Shown here: positions 1-10,779 of the stretch, one piece after another
How positions within the stretch are numbered: the first letter of the stretch is position 1
Layout: each line of letters opens with the position of its first letter
Source: Erythroxylum novogranatense
Taxonomy: Eukaryota > Streptophyta > Magnoliopsida > Malpighiales > Erythroxylaceae
Direction: 5' to 3'
NCBI GenBank assembly: GCA_029891385.1
Contig: CM057235.1
Coordinates: 17,102,001 to 17,166,000, forward strand
DNA: 64,000 nt
Translations under genes and position numbers: made by a program
Notes under the pieces: model-generated
Database searches by the model: none
Seen by the model: only the letters and a program-made list of their open reading frames with translations
What the model was told of the DNA's origin: nothing

Positions 1-2
1 CC

Positions 3-809
3 AGGGATCTGACGTTCGCCTCTGCGATGCATCAGCGTATTGATCAGCTCGATGAAGTCAACCGAACGATGGATCGGGAGGTTCACAATCTTCTTGAGCA
101 AGTTAATGCTTTAAGAGCTGAACTTTCCGAGGCGAAGGAAGAGAAGGACGTTTTATGAGCTCAACTCACTTCACTGGAGGAGGAGAGGAGTGTTTTGGAG
201 GAAGAGAAGAGCGTTTTGAGAGCTCAACTGGTTTCGGGGGAGGAGGAGAGGAGTAGAGCAGTTGCTTTCAGGGGTGAGCTGGAAAGTGAATGCCGAGCGT
301 TGCAGCTTAGTAATGAGGGCATAAGGAGAGAGGTGCTCGATGCCAATTCGAAGGCGAAAATAGAGGAGGAGCTCCGTTTGAAAGTCCTCCAAGACTGTCA
401 TAAGGCGATGATGGATAAAATGAAGGCTGAGAGGAAGCTACTGGAGCTGCAAGGCTCTGTCAAGGAGTAAAGGGTTGAAGCGATCAAGCGATGGAAAGAG
501 CGGTACTTGCACGAGGAGTGCAAAGAATTTGGTTGCGACTTGGCTCTTAAGATTTTTTAGAACTGCCACAGCGTTTGCGTCCCTGACGGGTCGGTTGGTC
601 CTTCATTCGAGGATTATGCCGAGCCGATGCTTCCCTCCGAGCTCGGTCTTTCACTTAAGGAGGTGAGAGAGATAGCTGACAAGGAAAGAGAGGCCTTGCC
701 CTATGAGATGCTGGACCTGAGTTCAGATGAGGAAGAGGGTGTCTCTCCGTTGTCTTCTCTTGCCGATCCAGCTGCTGGTACTTCCTCCCCAACCGAGGGT
801 TCAAAGTGA
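3..809 (+). pseudogene. Antisense accessory ORF of the Tat element (coiled-coil, plant gypsy-type transposon protein), partial
   Basis: One reading frame runs from the left edge to the TGA at 807-809, broken only by TGA at 156-158, TAA at 468-470 and TAG at 558-560, with no frameshift. The first 150 or so codons are rich in Glu, Leu and Lys and should form a long coiled coil. Then comes a conserved-looking stretch with a Trp-Lys-Glu-Arg-Tyr motif and a Cys, and an acidic Ser/Asp/Glu tail. This resembles the C-terminal half of the 'putative gypsy-type transposon' proteins of plants. The N-terminal domain would be off window. It lies opposite in strand to the gag-pol genes of the same element, as known for Tat accessory ORFs. 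Its function is unknown; identity is by pattern recognition, not a search. Confidence 0.65.
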
Positions 810-1020
810 TTTTTCCCTTTTCAAGGCTCATCTGGTCGGGCTTGTGACCAGAACAGCAATTCAAGGAAATAGAAATTCTCACTTTTATCTTTCGTTGCCT
901 TCTTTATTTGTCGTGTTAAGATTGGACGATCTTTTCAAATAGCAGGTAGCGAACAAGTGCGCTCGATGTGCGTCGATCGGTTGTAGGGTTTGAGAGAGTC
1001 ATGGTCAACCGAGACAAGAG

Positions 1021-1120
1021 AACTTGGCCGAGCGATGCTGAAGCCGAGCGATCTAAGATTTTAGCTTTTGGCATCGCTTGGTTTCAAGATCCTGTCTTGG
1101 CAACCTGGCCGAGCGATGTA
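1021..1120. repeat. 81-bp minisatellite, left part (interrupted by copia insertion)
   Basis: About 1.2 copies of the same 81-bp unit that resumes at 8563. It contains the recurring CCGAGCGATC and GATCCTGTCTTGGCAAC blocks. It is cut at 1120 by the SIRE-type element; ATGTA at 1116-1120 is the left target-site copy. Confidence 0.9.
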
Positions 1121-1207
1121 TGTTGAGTCAAAATGACTTTACATATATATGATTTTGATGAATAACAAAGAAGTAGAAGCAAAATAGAAAATAGACAGAC
1201 GGAGAAT

Positions 1208-1500
1208 AAAACACAGACGCAGACGAAGTTAAAAGGCAGACGAAGAAATACAGACGCAGATTGAAAAACAGACGGAGAAGTAGAGACGCAGACGCAAGAC
1301 AAAACGCAGACGCAGACGCAGACACAAAATGAAAAATAGACACAGACGCAGACGCAAACGTAGACGCAAAGTAAAAAAGCAGACGCAGACGCAGACGCAA
1401 AGTGAAAAACAGACGCAGATGTAAAGTGAAAAGCAGACGCAGACGCAGATGCAGACACAGACGCAAAAATATAGACGGAGAAAAGTAGACGCAGAATTCA
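1208..1500. repeat. GACGCA-type minisatellite inside the 5' LTR
   Basis: Irregular tandem copies of CAGACGCAGACG with interspersed AAAA/GTAAAA spacers. It makes long stop-free frames on the minus strand that read as Cys-Val or Leu-Arg repeats; I treat those as low-complexity artefacts. Confidence 0.85.
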
Positions 1501-1627
1501 AAAGAAGACGTAAGAGTCAGTTTGAGTTAGTTACAGAACTCAACTGATTAACCGTTTCTTTCAAGAAGCAAGATTCAAGATTCAAGAATCAAGAATCAAG
1601 AATCAAGAAGTAGTTACAGACGAAGAC

Positions 1628-1635
1628 TATAAATA
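1628..1635 (+). promoter_or_regulatory. TATA box of the SIRE-like LTR
   Basis: TATAAATA, followed by about 500 bp before the LTR end. The same motif is conserved in the 3' LTR at 7995. Transcription would start roughly 30 bp downstream (inference). Confidence 0.55.
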
Positions 1636-2193
1636 TCAGAAGAAGTCGAAGATTATAAAGTTAGCAAGAGCGAAAGCAAAAAAGAGCAAAAGTTGAGATA
1701 ATTGATTTACGTACGCAAACACTGTGCAAATTAGCTGAGAGCTAGTTTTACTGTAACAAGTTTCAAATACTTTTGTAAGAAAGTAGTACAGAAAGCCTGC
1801 ACAAGCTAAGAGTGAAAGAATACTGAGTGTAGAGACCTGAAGAGGCTCAGAAAGAATACTTGTATACGTTGAAGAGATAGTGAAATCTCATAAAGAACTC
1901 TGAGGACTGGACGTAGCCCACGTTTTGGGGTGAACCAGGATAAAATCGCCGTGTCAACTTTTCTCTACCCTATCTCTTTTAAAGTTCAAAGTTTTGTTAT
2001 TACTTAATTTCCGAAACAAGTTTTCAAAGTTTTGATTGACTGGAACTTACTGAAGTTTCTGTAAAAGAAATTGTTTTTTAACGAAACAGTTTTGGAAGAG
2101 TTTTCAAAATGGGGAATACACAATTCAACCCCCCCTTCTCGTGTATTCACTATTGTATTATAAGCATTGTATTAACGTGTGATTTACTTCAAT

Positions 2194-2205
2194 TGGTATC
2201 AGAGC
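2194..2205 (+). promoter_or_regulatory. Primer-binding site, initiator tRNA-Met
   Basis: TGGTATCAGAGC two bases after the LTR end, the standard plant copia site complementary to the 3' end of initiator tRNA-Met. It fixes the LTR inner boundary at 2191. Confidence 0.9.
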
Positions 2206-2248
2206 TTAGTATCCAAGGATCACTGTAGCAAAGTGTGGATTAAAGATA

Positions 2249-3005
2249 ATGGCAGAATCACATATATATATTGCAGAAGGTACCTCAGTCACTAGACCTC
2301 CAGCATTCAACGGTGAAGATTATCATTACTGGAAAGATAGAATGCGGTTGTTCATAGAATCTACTCACGTCGACCTTTGGGATGTAATAGAGAATGGACC
2401 ATATACACCAATAGACGAAGATGGAAATCTTATTCCACGGACCAGATGGACGACTGATCAAAAGGCGAGAATTCAGCTCAACTCTAAAGCAAAGTTTTTC
2501 CTGACGTGTGCCCTAAGCAGGAGTGAATATGACAAAGTTCACGGATGTGACACTGCGAAGGAGATGTGGGATACACGGTCCATCGCTCATGAAGGCACAA
2601 ACCAAGTCAAAGAATCCAAGATAAGCATTCTTATGCACCAGTACGAGCTTTTCAAGATGAAGGATGAAGAATCTATTGATTAAATGTTTGGAAGATTTCA
2701 AACAATTGTCAATAGATTGAAAGCCCTTGGAAGAATGTACAATAATCAAGATCACGTATGAAAGATCTTAAGAAGTCTTCCGAAGAGGTGGAGACCAAAA
2801 GTTACAGCGGTGTAGGAAGCAAAGGACTTGAGCGTGCTAAAGCTTGACGAATTGCTTGGATCACTGAAGATTCATGAAGTAGAGCTGGATGCTGAAGACA
2901 AGCCCAAACGGGACAAGTCAATAGCATTAAAAGCCGGACAGAAGAACCATAAGACTCAAAGAAGGAGGAAGTCATCGAAAGCATTAAAGATAGAAGAATC
3001 GAAGA
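2249..3005 (+). pseudogene. gag: SIRE-like gag, broken, C-terminus deleted
   Basis: Starts at the ATG at 2249 soon after the primer site. It encodes a capsid-type Gag: an early Pro-Pro-x-Phe-x-Gly motif followed by Tyr-x-x-Trp-Lys-x-Arg-Met is the typical N-terminal signature of SIRE Gag. The first 144 codons are open. In-frame stops follow at 2681-2683 (TAA) and near 2759 and 2813, although recognisable Gag sequence continues to about 3000. The CCHC zinc knuckle expected next is missing: sequence jumps to the region just before reverse transcriptase. Gag would form the virus-like particle in the cytoplasm; this copy cannot. Confidence 0.8.
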
Positions 3006-4750
3006 ATGATGACTCAAGTAGATACAACAGAAACTCTATCATCAGGAACTCAAGTAGATAAGGTTGAGGATATTCCAGAAACTATAGGATTAAAGAGAGA
3101 TTGGAAATATAGGAGTTCACATCTAGAAGAGCTAATTATCAGAGAGACCTCAGAAGGAGTAAGGACAAGGTCCAAATTCAGAAGAGAAGCTAATGTGGCT
3201 TTCATCTCTGAAATAGAGCCTAAGAAGATTGAGGAAGCTCTTCAGGACGAAGCTTGGATTTTAGCCATGCAAGAGGAGCTGAATCAGTTTACTAGGAATA
3301 AAGTTTGGTCCTTAGTTCCAAAACCTTCAAAGAAATCCATTATAGGAACCAGATGGGTCTTTAAGAATAAGTTAGACGAATCAGGTAGAGTGAGTCGGAA
3401 TAAAGCTAGATTAGTAGCACAAGGCTATAATCGATGAAGGATAGACTACAATGAGACATATGCTCCAGTAGCAAGACTTGAAGCTATTAGGATATTGCTG
3501 GCATATGCTGTTTGTCATAACATAAAGCTTTTTCAGATAGACGTGAAGAGTTCTTTTTTGAATGGTTTTATAGACGAAGAGGTGTATGTGAAGCAACCTC
3601 CTGGCTTCGAGGATGTTAAGAATCCAGAACATGTCTACAGACTCCATAAAGCTTTATACGGCTTGAAGCAAGCTCCTAGAGCTTGGTATGATCGTCTAAG
3701 TAATTTTCTCTTGGAGAATGGGTTTACTAGAGGTCAAGTGGATAAAACGCTTTTTCAGAAAGAATTATGAGAATTATTTTATCTTAGTACAAATTTATGT
3801 TGATGATATCATATTTGGTGCTACTTCAAAGAAGCTATGTATGAGTTTTTCAGAGTCTGATGAAAAATGAATTTGAAATGAGTATGATGGGTGAGTTAAA
3901 GTTCTTTCTTGGGTTGCAAGTTAAGCAAACCAAAGAGAAAATCTTTATCCATCAACAAAAGTATGTGAAAGAATTGTTGTGTAAATTTGATATGAATAAT
4001 GTGAAGCCTATGGCAACTCCGATGCATCATTCGAACCTTTTGTCAAAAGATGAACTTGGTAAGAAGGTGGATTAAACCCTGTATAAAGGGATGATCGGTT
4101 CTTTACTATATCTTACAACAAGTAGACCTGATATTCTGTTCAGTGTATGCTTGTGTGCAAGGTTTCAGGCCGATCCTAGAGAGTCTCATTTATTCTTTGT
4201 TAAAAGGATTATGAGATATCTCCTGTACTACCGATCTTTGCTTAATGTTTGAGAAAGGTAAAGATTTCGAGTTAATCGATATATGCGATGCGGACTATGC
4301 CGGAGATAGAATTGAGAGGAAGAGCACTAGTGGAGGATGTCACTTTCTTGGCGCAAACCTAGTTTCCTGGTCAAGCAAGAGACAAAGCTCAATCGCTCTT
4401 TCAACTGCTGAAGCCGAGTACATGGCTGCCGCAAGCTGTTGTTCACAAACATTATGGATTAAATATCAACTGGAAGATTATTCAGTTCAAGAAGAGGAGA
4501 TCCCAATCTATTGTGACAACACCATCGCCATCAATCACAAAGAATCCAATACAAAGATTCGAGAGTAAAGCATATTGAAGTCAGACATCATTTCTTGAGA
4601 GACTACGTCCAGAGGAAGGTGGTGCGACTACAGTTCATTGAAACAGAGTATCAATGGGCAGATATCTTCACTAAACCATTGAGTGAAGAAAGGTTCAAGG
4701 AAATTAGACGGAACCTTAACATGGTTATGTTAAATGACCAGTCAAGCTAA
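3006..4750 (+). pseudogene. pol: SIRE-like pol remnant: reverse transcriptase and RNase H
   Basis: Begins in the linker before the copia-type RT and runs to the TAA at 4748-4750. Visible in order: the Trp-Val-Phe-Lys and Ala-Arg-Leu-Val-Ala-Gln-Gly motifs (3350-3425), the QPPGF box (about 3595), YGLKQAPRAW (about 3657), the catalytic YVDD box (about 3798), MGELKFFLG (about 3888), and the RNase H STAEAEYMA block (about 4400) with its C-terminal ADIFTKP motif (about 4660). Breaks include a TGA at 3435-3437, a +1 shift near 3765 placing YVDD in another frame, and later stops and shifts around 3868, 4073, 4240 and 4566. Protease and integrase are absent, removed by a deletion near 3000. It cannot make an enzyme. 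Confidence 0.9.
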
Positions 4751-5015
4751 GAGATCGTCAAAGTTAACGACGTCAGAAATAGTGGTTTACAGCTGGTAAC
4801 TTCTCTCACAAGGAAGTTGTGGAGGGAAAATTTGATGGTCTTGAGGATCCCAATGATTCTAGAACCCAACGGACAAGACCCCTACAAGTAGTCTGAAATT
4901 AAAATCATTACGGTTACTTTCAAATACAAACGTTTCATCTCTCTCTCGAAAAACTCTTGAAATCAACTTTACCTTTGAAGAACACTTTACCAGAGCCAAT
5001 TTCAAATCAGAAGCA

Positions 5016-7337
5016 ATGGAGCCAGCTATGATGTTTGGAAGGCATGTGGACTTTGAATCCCTGAAGAAAGATGCTATGGATGTTGAACAGGAAATTGTAG
5101 AAGCTGGGTGGAGAAATTTTTTCCAGGTGTGAGAACCAGTGTATACAGATGACGTATATGACTTTTGGAAGCATGCGCAACTGGTTGATAACACCATCGT
5201 CTCCAAAGTAGATGGAATAACTGTTATTGTGACAAAGGAGTTAGTGGAGAAGGTGACTGAATGCTCTTCGGTTGGAGAAACCCTATCAACCAAAGCCGGA
5301 TGGATGTCCAAGGTTAGTATAAAGGAAGAAGATGTCAGAAAACAGTTATATGGAGCTAATGACCCATGGGAGAGGAAGACTTCAAGTCTGGTCCCGAAGG
5401 CTAGGGTTCTTCATGCCATTTTGTTTAATTGCATCTTACCAAGATCCAGGTCAAGACATCTAGTGACTAACTTGGATGAGCAATGTCTGTTCTATCTGCT
5501 AAATCGCCGACCAATAGACCTACCATTTTTGATTTTTCATTATATGGTTAAAGGGATGAAGGATACCAACAGTTATCCTTACGACATGCTACTCACCAGG
5601 ATTTTTAGGGAATCTGGAGTCCTTCTTCACAGAGGAATCATAAGGATGGTATCTATCAAGAGTACCATTAACTCAGATACAATAAAAAGAATGGGCTTGA
5701 AGACTGTGGTGAAAGTAGAAGCAGAGTCTACAAAGAAAGCTAGAACTGAGGGGGAGCGGTTATTGAAGAAATCTCCCACCACAAGCTCTAAATCTCAAGT
5801 AAGTATGAGATTACCGATAGATGAAAGAAGAAAATTATCGGGTAGATCGTTGATAAAACAGGCAATTCCTCAAAGAGAAGTGAGCCCAGTTCGGAGGACA
5901 GAAGAAGGTGCGCAGAAAAGAAGAGGAGAGAATCTTTTAGGTGAAATTTCTAAAAAGGCAAGGAGAACACCTAGGATTCGTACTCTGTGACAACAGGAAG
6001 AGAAGAGAGCCAGAGAGCAGAGTCAGGAAGAAGGTTCTGGATCTCACGTACCGAAGGGAACAAGATCTCTAGTCTCGATTTTACAAGAAGATTCAGCCAA
6101 ACAGGCTAAAGAGATTGAGAAGAAGAGAAAGTCGGAGTCTGAGAAGGAAAAATCTCAAGTTCAGAAAACTCCGAGACTGACTGAAGCAGAAGGGAAGACT
6201 AAGGAGATTAGTCGAAAGAAGAGTGTGTCCACTGTTGGGGAAGTTAGTCAAAAGAAAGATACCTTCAATGCTGCTCAAAAAGAAAAGGAAATTGAGCATA
6301 GCAGAGTTCAGGATATTCCCACTACTCAACAGGAGGAACCAGAGGAGCTAAGCCTGGTTCAGGAGAATCCTATTAAAGATCAACAAGAGGCAACAACAGA
6401 ATTAAACTTGGTTCAGGAAACATAGGAGAAATCTATTGAACCTGGTCTGATTGTACTCAACTATTCTAAAATTTTGAGAAGAGACAAGTTGAAGATCAGA
6501 ATGGTTGAAGTTGTTACCAAGAGGATAACTGCAATCGCCATCTGTGATCAACCAAGGAGGAAGATAATGGCTGTCGTACAACCTATTTCGATAAATAGTG
6601 ACACATGGCATTTACTGAATGAAGATGAAAAGACTTTCTATGATGTCTTGAGGGATGCTGCTACAAAGCCATACCCTACGAAAATGTTCAGTAAACCGTG
6701 TACTATTTACCCAATCACAGAGAACACGGAAATAAAGGTTGTGCCGGATATTCAGCCAAGATATCCTTTGGATTTGAATAAGGGGAAGTCGAAGCTATAT
6801 CCTGAAAAAATCAGTGATGATCTATTCGCAGATCAAATTGAAGATGAAGTGCGTCAAATTGATGCAGCATGCGCTTCAAAGGAGAATACTGACGGAGCTA
6901 ATTGTAGCTATACAGATAAGTATGAATACTGTCCAGTAGGGAGAAGACTGGTTACAGGGTTGTTTATTGAATACCTTGTTCAGACAGTCATGCGTATTAG
7001 GCCTTTATCTAATACACTGCCTATCAAGTCGGGCCATACCCTGCAAGGAAGACAGTTGCTAATGCTACCTGCTCCCTATGATTTAGACCTTCCAGAGTCA
7101 AATCTATTCGTTCATCCACCCACATTTGCGATTTGAGAAGATTACATTCCATCTTCGGACGCATATGCTACAACAATTGTGTTCACTGCACCCTCAGCAG
7201 ATAATGGTCAATCCTCCTCACAGTTTGACTCACAAGCTGAAATCAGCAAATTACGCGGAGAAGTCAACGAGATAAAGGAGACGATGAATGATTTGAAGAA
7301 GATGATGACAGAATTGATGAAGAGTCGTCGTCATTAA
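5016..7337 (+). pseudogene. Accessory ORF between pol and 3' LTR of the SIRE-like element
   Basis: From the ATG at 5016 to the TAA at 7335-7337 one frame is kept for 773 codons. It is interrupted only by TGA 5130-5132, TGA 5988-5990, TAG 6423-6425 and TGA 7134-7136, with no frameshift. The N-terminal 220 or so residues (a WRNFF motif, a VYTDDVYDFW stretch, then a hydrophobic HYMVKGMK region) resemble the 'putative plant transposon protein' domain seen in many plant elements. The middle (about 5700-6430) is highly charged and low-complexity, rich in Lys/Glu. A second globular-looking part covers 6474-7130. The last 40 residues are a heptad-like coiled coil. I see no signal peptide or membrane segment, so an envelope role is not supported. 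Function unknown. Confidence 0.7.
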
Positions 7338-7532
7338 TCATTTTTTTATTATAACAAATAGGGGGGGAAGAGAATGAGCAGAGGAGAAGAGAATGAGCAG
7401 AAAAGAATCTCAAAGGGTGTGATTGAAGGAGACGAATAAAAAAAAGGAAGAAGAGGAAAAACATTTTTGAAGATAAGGTTTTTTTTAAAACATTATATTT
7501 TGTTTTCTTTTTATGTGTATAATTTGTTATCA

Positions 7533-7548
7533 TAAAAAAGGGGGAGAT
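7533..7548 (+). promoter_or_regulatory. Polypurine tract of the SIRE-like element
   Basis: AAAAAAGGGGGAGAT lies immediately before the 3' LTR start at 7549; this is the plus-strand primer site. Confidence 0.85.
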
Positions 7549-8557
7549 TGTTGAGTCAAAATGACTTTACATATATATGATTTTGATGAATAACAAAGAA
7601 GTAGAAGCAAAATAGAAAACAGATAGACGGAGAATAAAACACAGACGCAGATGAAGTTAAAAGGCAGACGAAGAGATACATATGCAGATTGAAAAACAGA
7701 CGGAGAAGTAGAGACGCAGACGCAAACGCAGACACAAAATGAAAAATAGACGCAGACGCAAAGTAAAAAAGTAGACGCAGACGTAGATGCAAAGTGAAAA
7801 ACAGACGCATACGCAAAGTGAAAAGCAGACGCAGACGCAAAAATATAGACGGAGAAAAGCAGACGCAGAATTCAAAAGAAGATGCAAGAGTCAGTTCGAG
7901 TTAGTTACAAAACTCAACTGATTAACCGTTTCTTTCAAGAAGCAAGATTCAAGATTCAAGATTTAAGATTCAAGAAGCAGTTATAGACGAAGACTATAAA
8001 TATAAGAAGAAGTCGAAGATTGCAAAGTTAGCAAGAGCGAAAGCAAAAAAGAGCAAAAGTTGAGATAATTGATTTACGTACGCAAACACTGTGCAAATTA
8101 GCTGAGAGCTAGTTTTACTGTAACAATTTTTGAATACTTTTCTACGAAAGTAGTACAGAAAGCCTGCAGAGGCTAAGAGTGAAAGAATACTGAGTGTAGA
8201 GACCTGAAGAGGCTCAGAAAGAATCCTTGTATATGTTGAAGAGATAGTGAAATCTCAGAAAGAACTCTGAGGACTGGACGTAGCCCACGGTTTGGGGTGA
8301 ACTAGGATAAAATCGTTGTGTCAACTTCTCTCTACCCTATCTCTTTTAAAGTTCAAAGTTTTGTTATTACTTAATTTCCGAAACAAGTTTTCAAAGTTTT
8401 GATTGACTGGAACTTACTGAAGTTTCTGTAAAAGAACTTGTTTTTTAACGAAACAGTTTTGGAAGAGTTTTCAAAAAGGAGAATACACAATTTAACCCCC
8501 CTTCTCGTGTATTCACTATCATATTATAAGCATTGTACTAACGTGTGATTTACTTCA
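7549..8557 (+). repeat. 3' LTR of the SIRE-like element
   Basis: 1009 bp, TGTTGAGTCA...ACTTCA, matching 1121-2191 with a shorter GACGCA minisatellite (about 7640-7870). It is followed by the ATGTA target-site copy at 8558-8562. Confidence 0.95.
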
Positions 8558-8562
8558 ATGTA

Positions 8563-9211
8563 GAGGCCGAGCGATCCAAGATTTTAGCTCTTGGCATCGT
8601 CTAGTTCCAAGATCCTGTCTTGGCAACCTGGCCGAGAGATGTAGAGGCTAAGCGATCCAAGATTTTGGCTCTTAGCATCGTCTGATTCTAAGATCCTGTC
8701 TTGGCAACCTGGCTGAGCGATGTAGAGGCCGAGCGATCCAATATTTTGGCTGTTGGCATTGCCTGGTTCCAAGATCCTATCTTGGCAACCTGGCCGAGCG
8801 ATGTAGAGGTCGAGCGATCCAAGATTTTGGCTCTTGGCATCGTCTGGTTCCAAGATCCTATCTTGGCAACCTGGCCGAGCGATGTAGAGGCCGAGCAATC
8901 TAAGATTTTGGCTCTTGGCATCGCCTGGTTCCAAGATCCTGTCTTGGCAACCTGGCCGAATGATGTAAAGGCCGAGCGATCTAAGATTTTGGCTCTTGAC
9001 ATGGTTTGGTTCCAAGATCCTGTCTTGGCAATCTGGCCGAGTGATGTAGAGGCCGAGCGATCCAAGATTTTGGCTCTTGGCATCGTCTGGTTCCAAGATC
9101 CTGTCTTGGCAACCTGACCGAGCAATGTAGAGGCCGAGCGATTCAAGATTTTGGCTCTTGGCATCGCCTGGTTCCAAGATCCTGTCTTGGAAACCTGGCC
9201 GAACGATGTAG
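8563..9211. repeat. 81-bp minisatellite, main array (about 8 copies)
   Basis: Units of 81 bp, e.g. beginning GATGTAGAGGCCGAGCGATC and ending CTTGGCAACCTGGCCGAGC, with scattered substitutions. As 81 = 27 codons and the unit lacks stops in several frames, the array is open in one plus-strand and two minus-strand frames. It lies between the integrase end and the antisense ORF of the Tat element. Tandem repeats in exactly this 3' region are documented for plant Tat-type elements. Confidence 0.9.
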
Positions 9212-9444
9212 ACGGTGATCAGTTGTTAGAATTTTCTCCTCTTGCCCAATTTAGTGAGATTTTTCTTGCCAAGAAATTTGAAACCCCTTTATTGATGATG
9301 ACAAGGGCGTGGGCCGTTAAAAAACCTGACTGGCAAGGCCAGAAAAAAGGTACCCACAAGTTGCGTGTACAAGAGCATAAACAATAATAAATAAACAAAG
9401 AAATAAGTGAACCAAAGTAAAGCTTATCTATTGGTAGAACGTCC
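9212..9444. other. Spacer between minisatellite and pol of the Tat element
   Basis: Non-coding interior of the Tat element. Nothing recognisable beyond short AT-rich tracts. Confidence 0.5.
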
Positions 9445-10383
9445 TCAAGTTTTGAGAATTACAGGGCCTCGGTAGAATCTTGCCGTTCGTATCGCGCAGG
9501 ATGTAAGAGCCGTGTCCGACTTGTTGACTACTTGATAGGGTCCTTCCCACGTCTGACCGAGCTTCCCAGGACATTTTCCATCCACCTCGGCCTTTCGCAG
9601 AACGTACCCATCGACCTTTATGTCGCTCGGCCTTACCCTTTTATTGTAAAACTTGGTTGCTTTTTGTCTGATGGCTTCTGAATGAGTGGCTGCCCTATCT
9701 CTGTCTTCACTGAGAAGTACCAGTTCTGCCTTGCGGACTTCATCATTCCTTTCTTCTTCGTAACTCAAAATTCGTTGGTTATGTAGTACTACTTCTACTG
9801 GGACTAAGGCCTCTACCCCGAAGGTCATTCTGAACGGTGTCTCATCAGTGGCCCCGTTTGGGGTTGTTTTGTATGCCCACAACACTTCATCTACTTTTTC
9901 CACCCAAGTCTTACGTCCATCTAAACGCTTCTTGAGGGCACTCATTATCTTTTTGTTAGTATTCTCCGCAAGAACATTGCTTTGAGGATGAGCTACTGAA
10001 GTCAACTGGAGCCTTATCTTCAGTCGTTCACAGAAATCTTTGAACTTGTCATTATCAAACTGCCGACCATTGTCTGTAACCAAAACCATAGGCATCCCAA
10101 AATGGCTCAGTATATTTTTGCATACGAAGTTTTCAATTTTCTGCTCAGTGATGGTGGCGACCGCTTCCGCTTCTACCCATTTAGTGAAGTATTTGATTGC
10201 CACTATCAAAAACTTCTTCTGCCCCGGACCAAGAGGAAAAGGTCCTAGTATGTCCATTCCCCATTGAGCAAAGGGAATGGGATGGCTCACAATTTTCAGC
10301 TGCTCTGTCGGATGGTGAGATAAATTGCTATTCTTCTGGCAGGCCTCGCATCGGTTAACTTTCTCTTGACAATCCTTCTTCAT
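9445..10383 (-). CDS. int: Tat-type integrase fragment
   Basis: 312 uninterrupted codons. The N-terminus keeps the Cys-x-x-Cys of the HHCC zinc finger (CEACQ). Next come the catalytic core Asp in WGMDILGPFPLG, the second Asp in VTDNGRQF, and the Glu in the NVLAENTNKK stretch where plant elements usually read N-G-x-x-E. A C-terminal binding region contains GDKVLR-like and WEGPYQV motifs; the G of the GDxVLR motif is kept but the following residues differ. Integrase would insert the cDNA into the chromosome. The upstream part of pol is separated by stops, so this cannot be made from the native polyprotein. No chromodomain follows, as expected for the Tat lineage. Confidence 0.85.
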   Translation of the reverse strand: MKKDCQEKVNRCEACQKNSNLSHHPTEQLKIVSHPIPFAQWGMDILGPFPLGPGQKKFLIVAIKYFTKWVEAEAVATITEQKIENFVCKNILSHFGMPMVLVTDNGRQFDNDKFKDFCERLKIRLQLTSVAHPQSNVLAENTNKKIMSALKKRLDGRKTWVEKVDEVLWAYKTTPNGATDETPFRMTFGVEALVPVEVVLHNQRILSYEEERNDEVRKAELVLLSEDRDRAATHSEAIRQKATKFYNKRVRPSDIKVDGYVLRKAEVDGKCPGKLGQTWEGPYQVVNKSDTALTSCAIRTARFYRGPVILKT

Positions 10384-10479
10384 CGTCGGCCAATAATACC
10401 CCTATCTGGTCAATCTGTGAGTCAACATTCTGCCTCCTAAATGATTTCCGCACATTCCTTCATGAATGTCAGCCATTGC

Positions 10480-10761
10480 TCATTCTGCCTCTTCTTCATT
10501 CAAGCAATGTAGTAGCGGCCAGTCATAAGAACGCTTGTACAAAATGTTATTGATAATCACATATTCGGCCGCCTTTATCCTTAGTTTCTTGGCCTCCAAA
10601 GCTTCCACCGGCTGTGTTCCCTTAAGAAGGTACTGCCTGATCGGCTCCATCCAACTTGACCATTCATCGTCTGCTTGAAGGACTTCAGTAGCCTTCTGGA
10701 TGCTAGGTTGATCCAGCCGCTCGACCAAGATATTGTTCCTAGCATTTTGATAGGAAGCCAT
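10480..10761 (-). pseudogene. pol: Tat-type pol linker between RNase H and integrase
   Basis: 93 codons open. It corresponds to the connection between the second RNase H and the integrase zinc finger: an early Asn-Ala-Arg block and a later Asn-Asn-Ile-Leu-Tyr-Lys-Arg-Ser motif typical of this junction. The stops flanking it interrupt the polyprotein. Confidence 0.65.
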
Positions 10762-10779
10762 CTTGGAAAGTGCGTCTGT

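Larger units (their letters stand above)
1121..2191 (+). repeat. 5' LTR of the SIRE-like element
   Basis: 1071 bp, TG...CA. It contains a GACGCA-based minisatellite (about 1208-1500), a short AAGAATC slippage tract (about 1565-1610), a TATA box at 1628-1635, and a pyrimidine-rich CAACCCCCCCTTCT block near the end. It is about 62 bp longer than its partner, nearly all from the minisatellite. Confidence 0.95.
1121..8557 (+). mobile_element. Ty1/copia LTR retrotransposon, SIRE-like, internally deleted
   Basis: Both LTRs start TGTTGAGTCA and end in TTACTTCA. They are flanked by a perfect 5-bp target-site duplication ATGTA (1116-1120 and 8558-8562). Order: 5' LTR, tRNA-iMet primer site, gag, RT-RNase H, long accessory ORF, polypurine tract, 3' LTR. 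The zinc knuckle, protease and integrase that should lie between gag and RT are absent. The RT motifs and the extra ORF between pol and the 3' LTR point to the SIRE/Maximus lineage (inference). The LTRs are alike apart from repeat-number changes and scattered substitutions, so insertion is fairly recent. The copy cannot be autonomous. Confidence 0.95.

Noticed and set aside
1084..1501. Minus-strand Cys-Val and Leu-Arg rich reading frames (also 7556-7887)
   Set aside because: They are the GACGCA minisatellite read in three frames; no domain, and they differ between the two LTRs.
5016..7337. Envelope gene call for the SIRE accessory ORF
   Set aside because: No signal peptide, transmembrane segment or glycoprotein-like pattern is visible.
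8584..9177. 197-residue repeat protein on the minus strand of the 81-bp array
   Set aside because: Explained by a stop-poor 81-bp unit; no start context or domain. Kept only as a low-interest finding.
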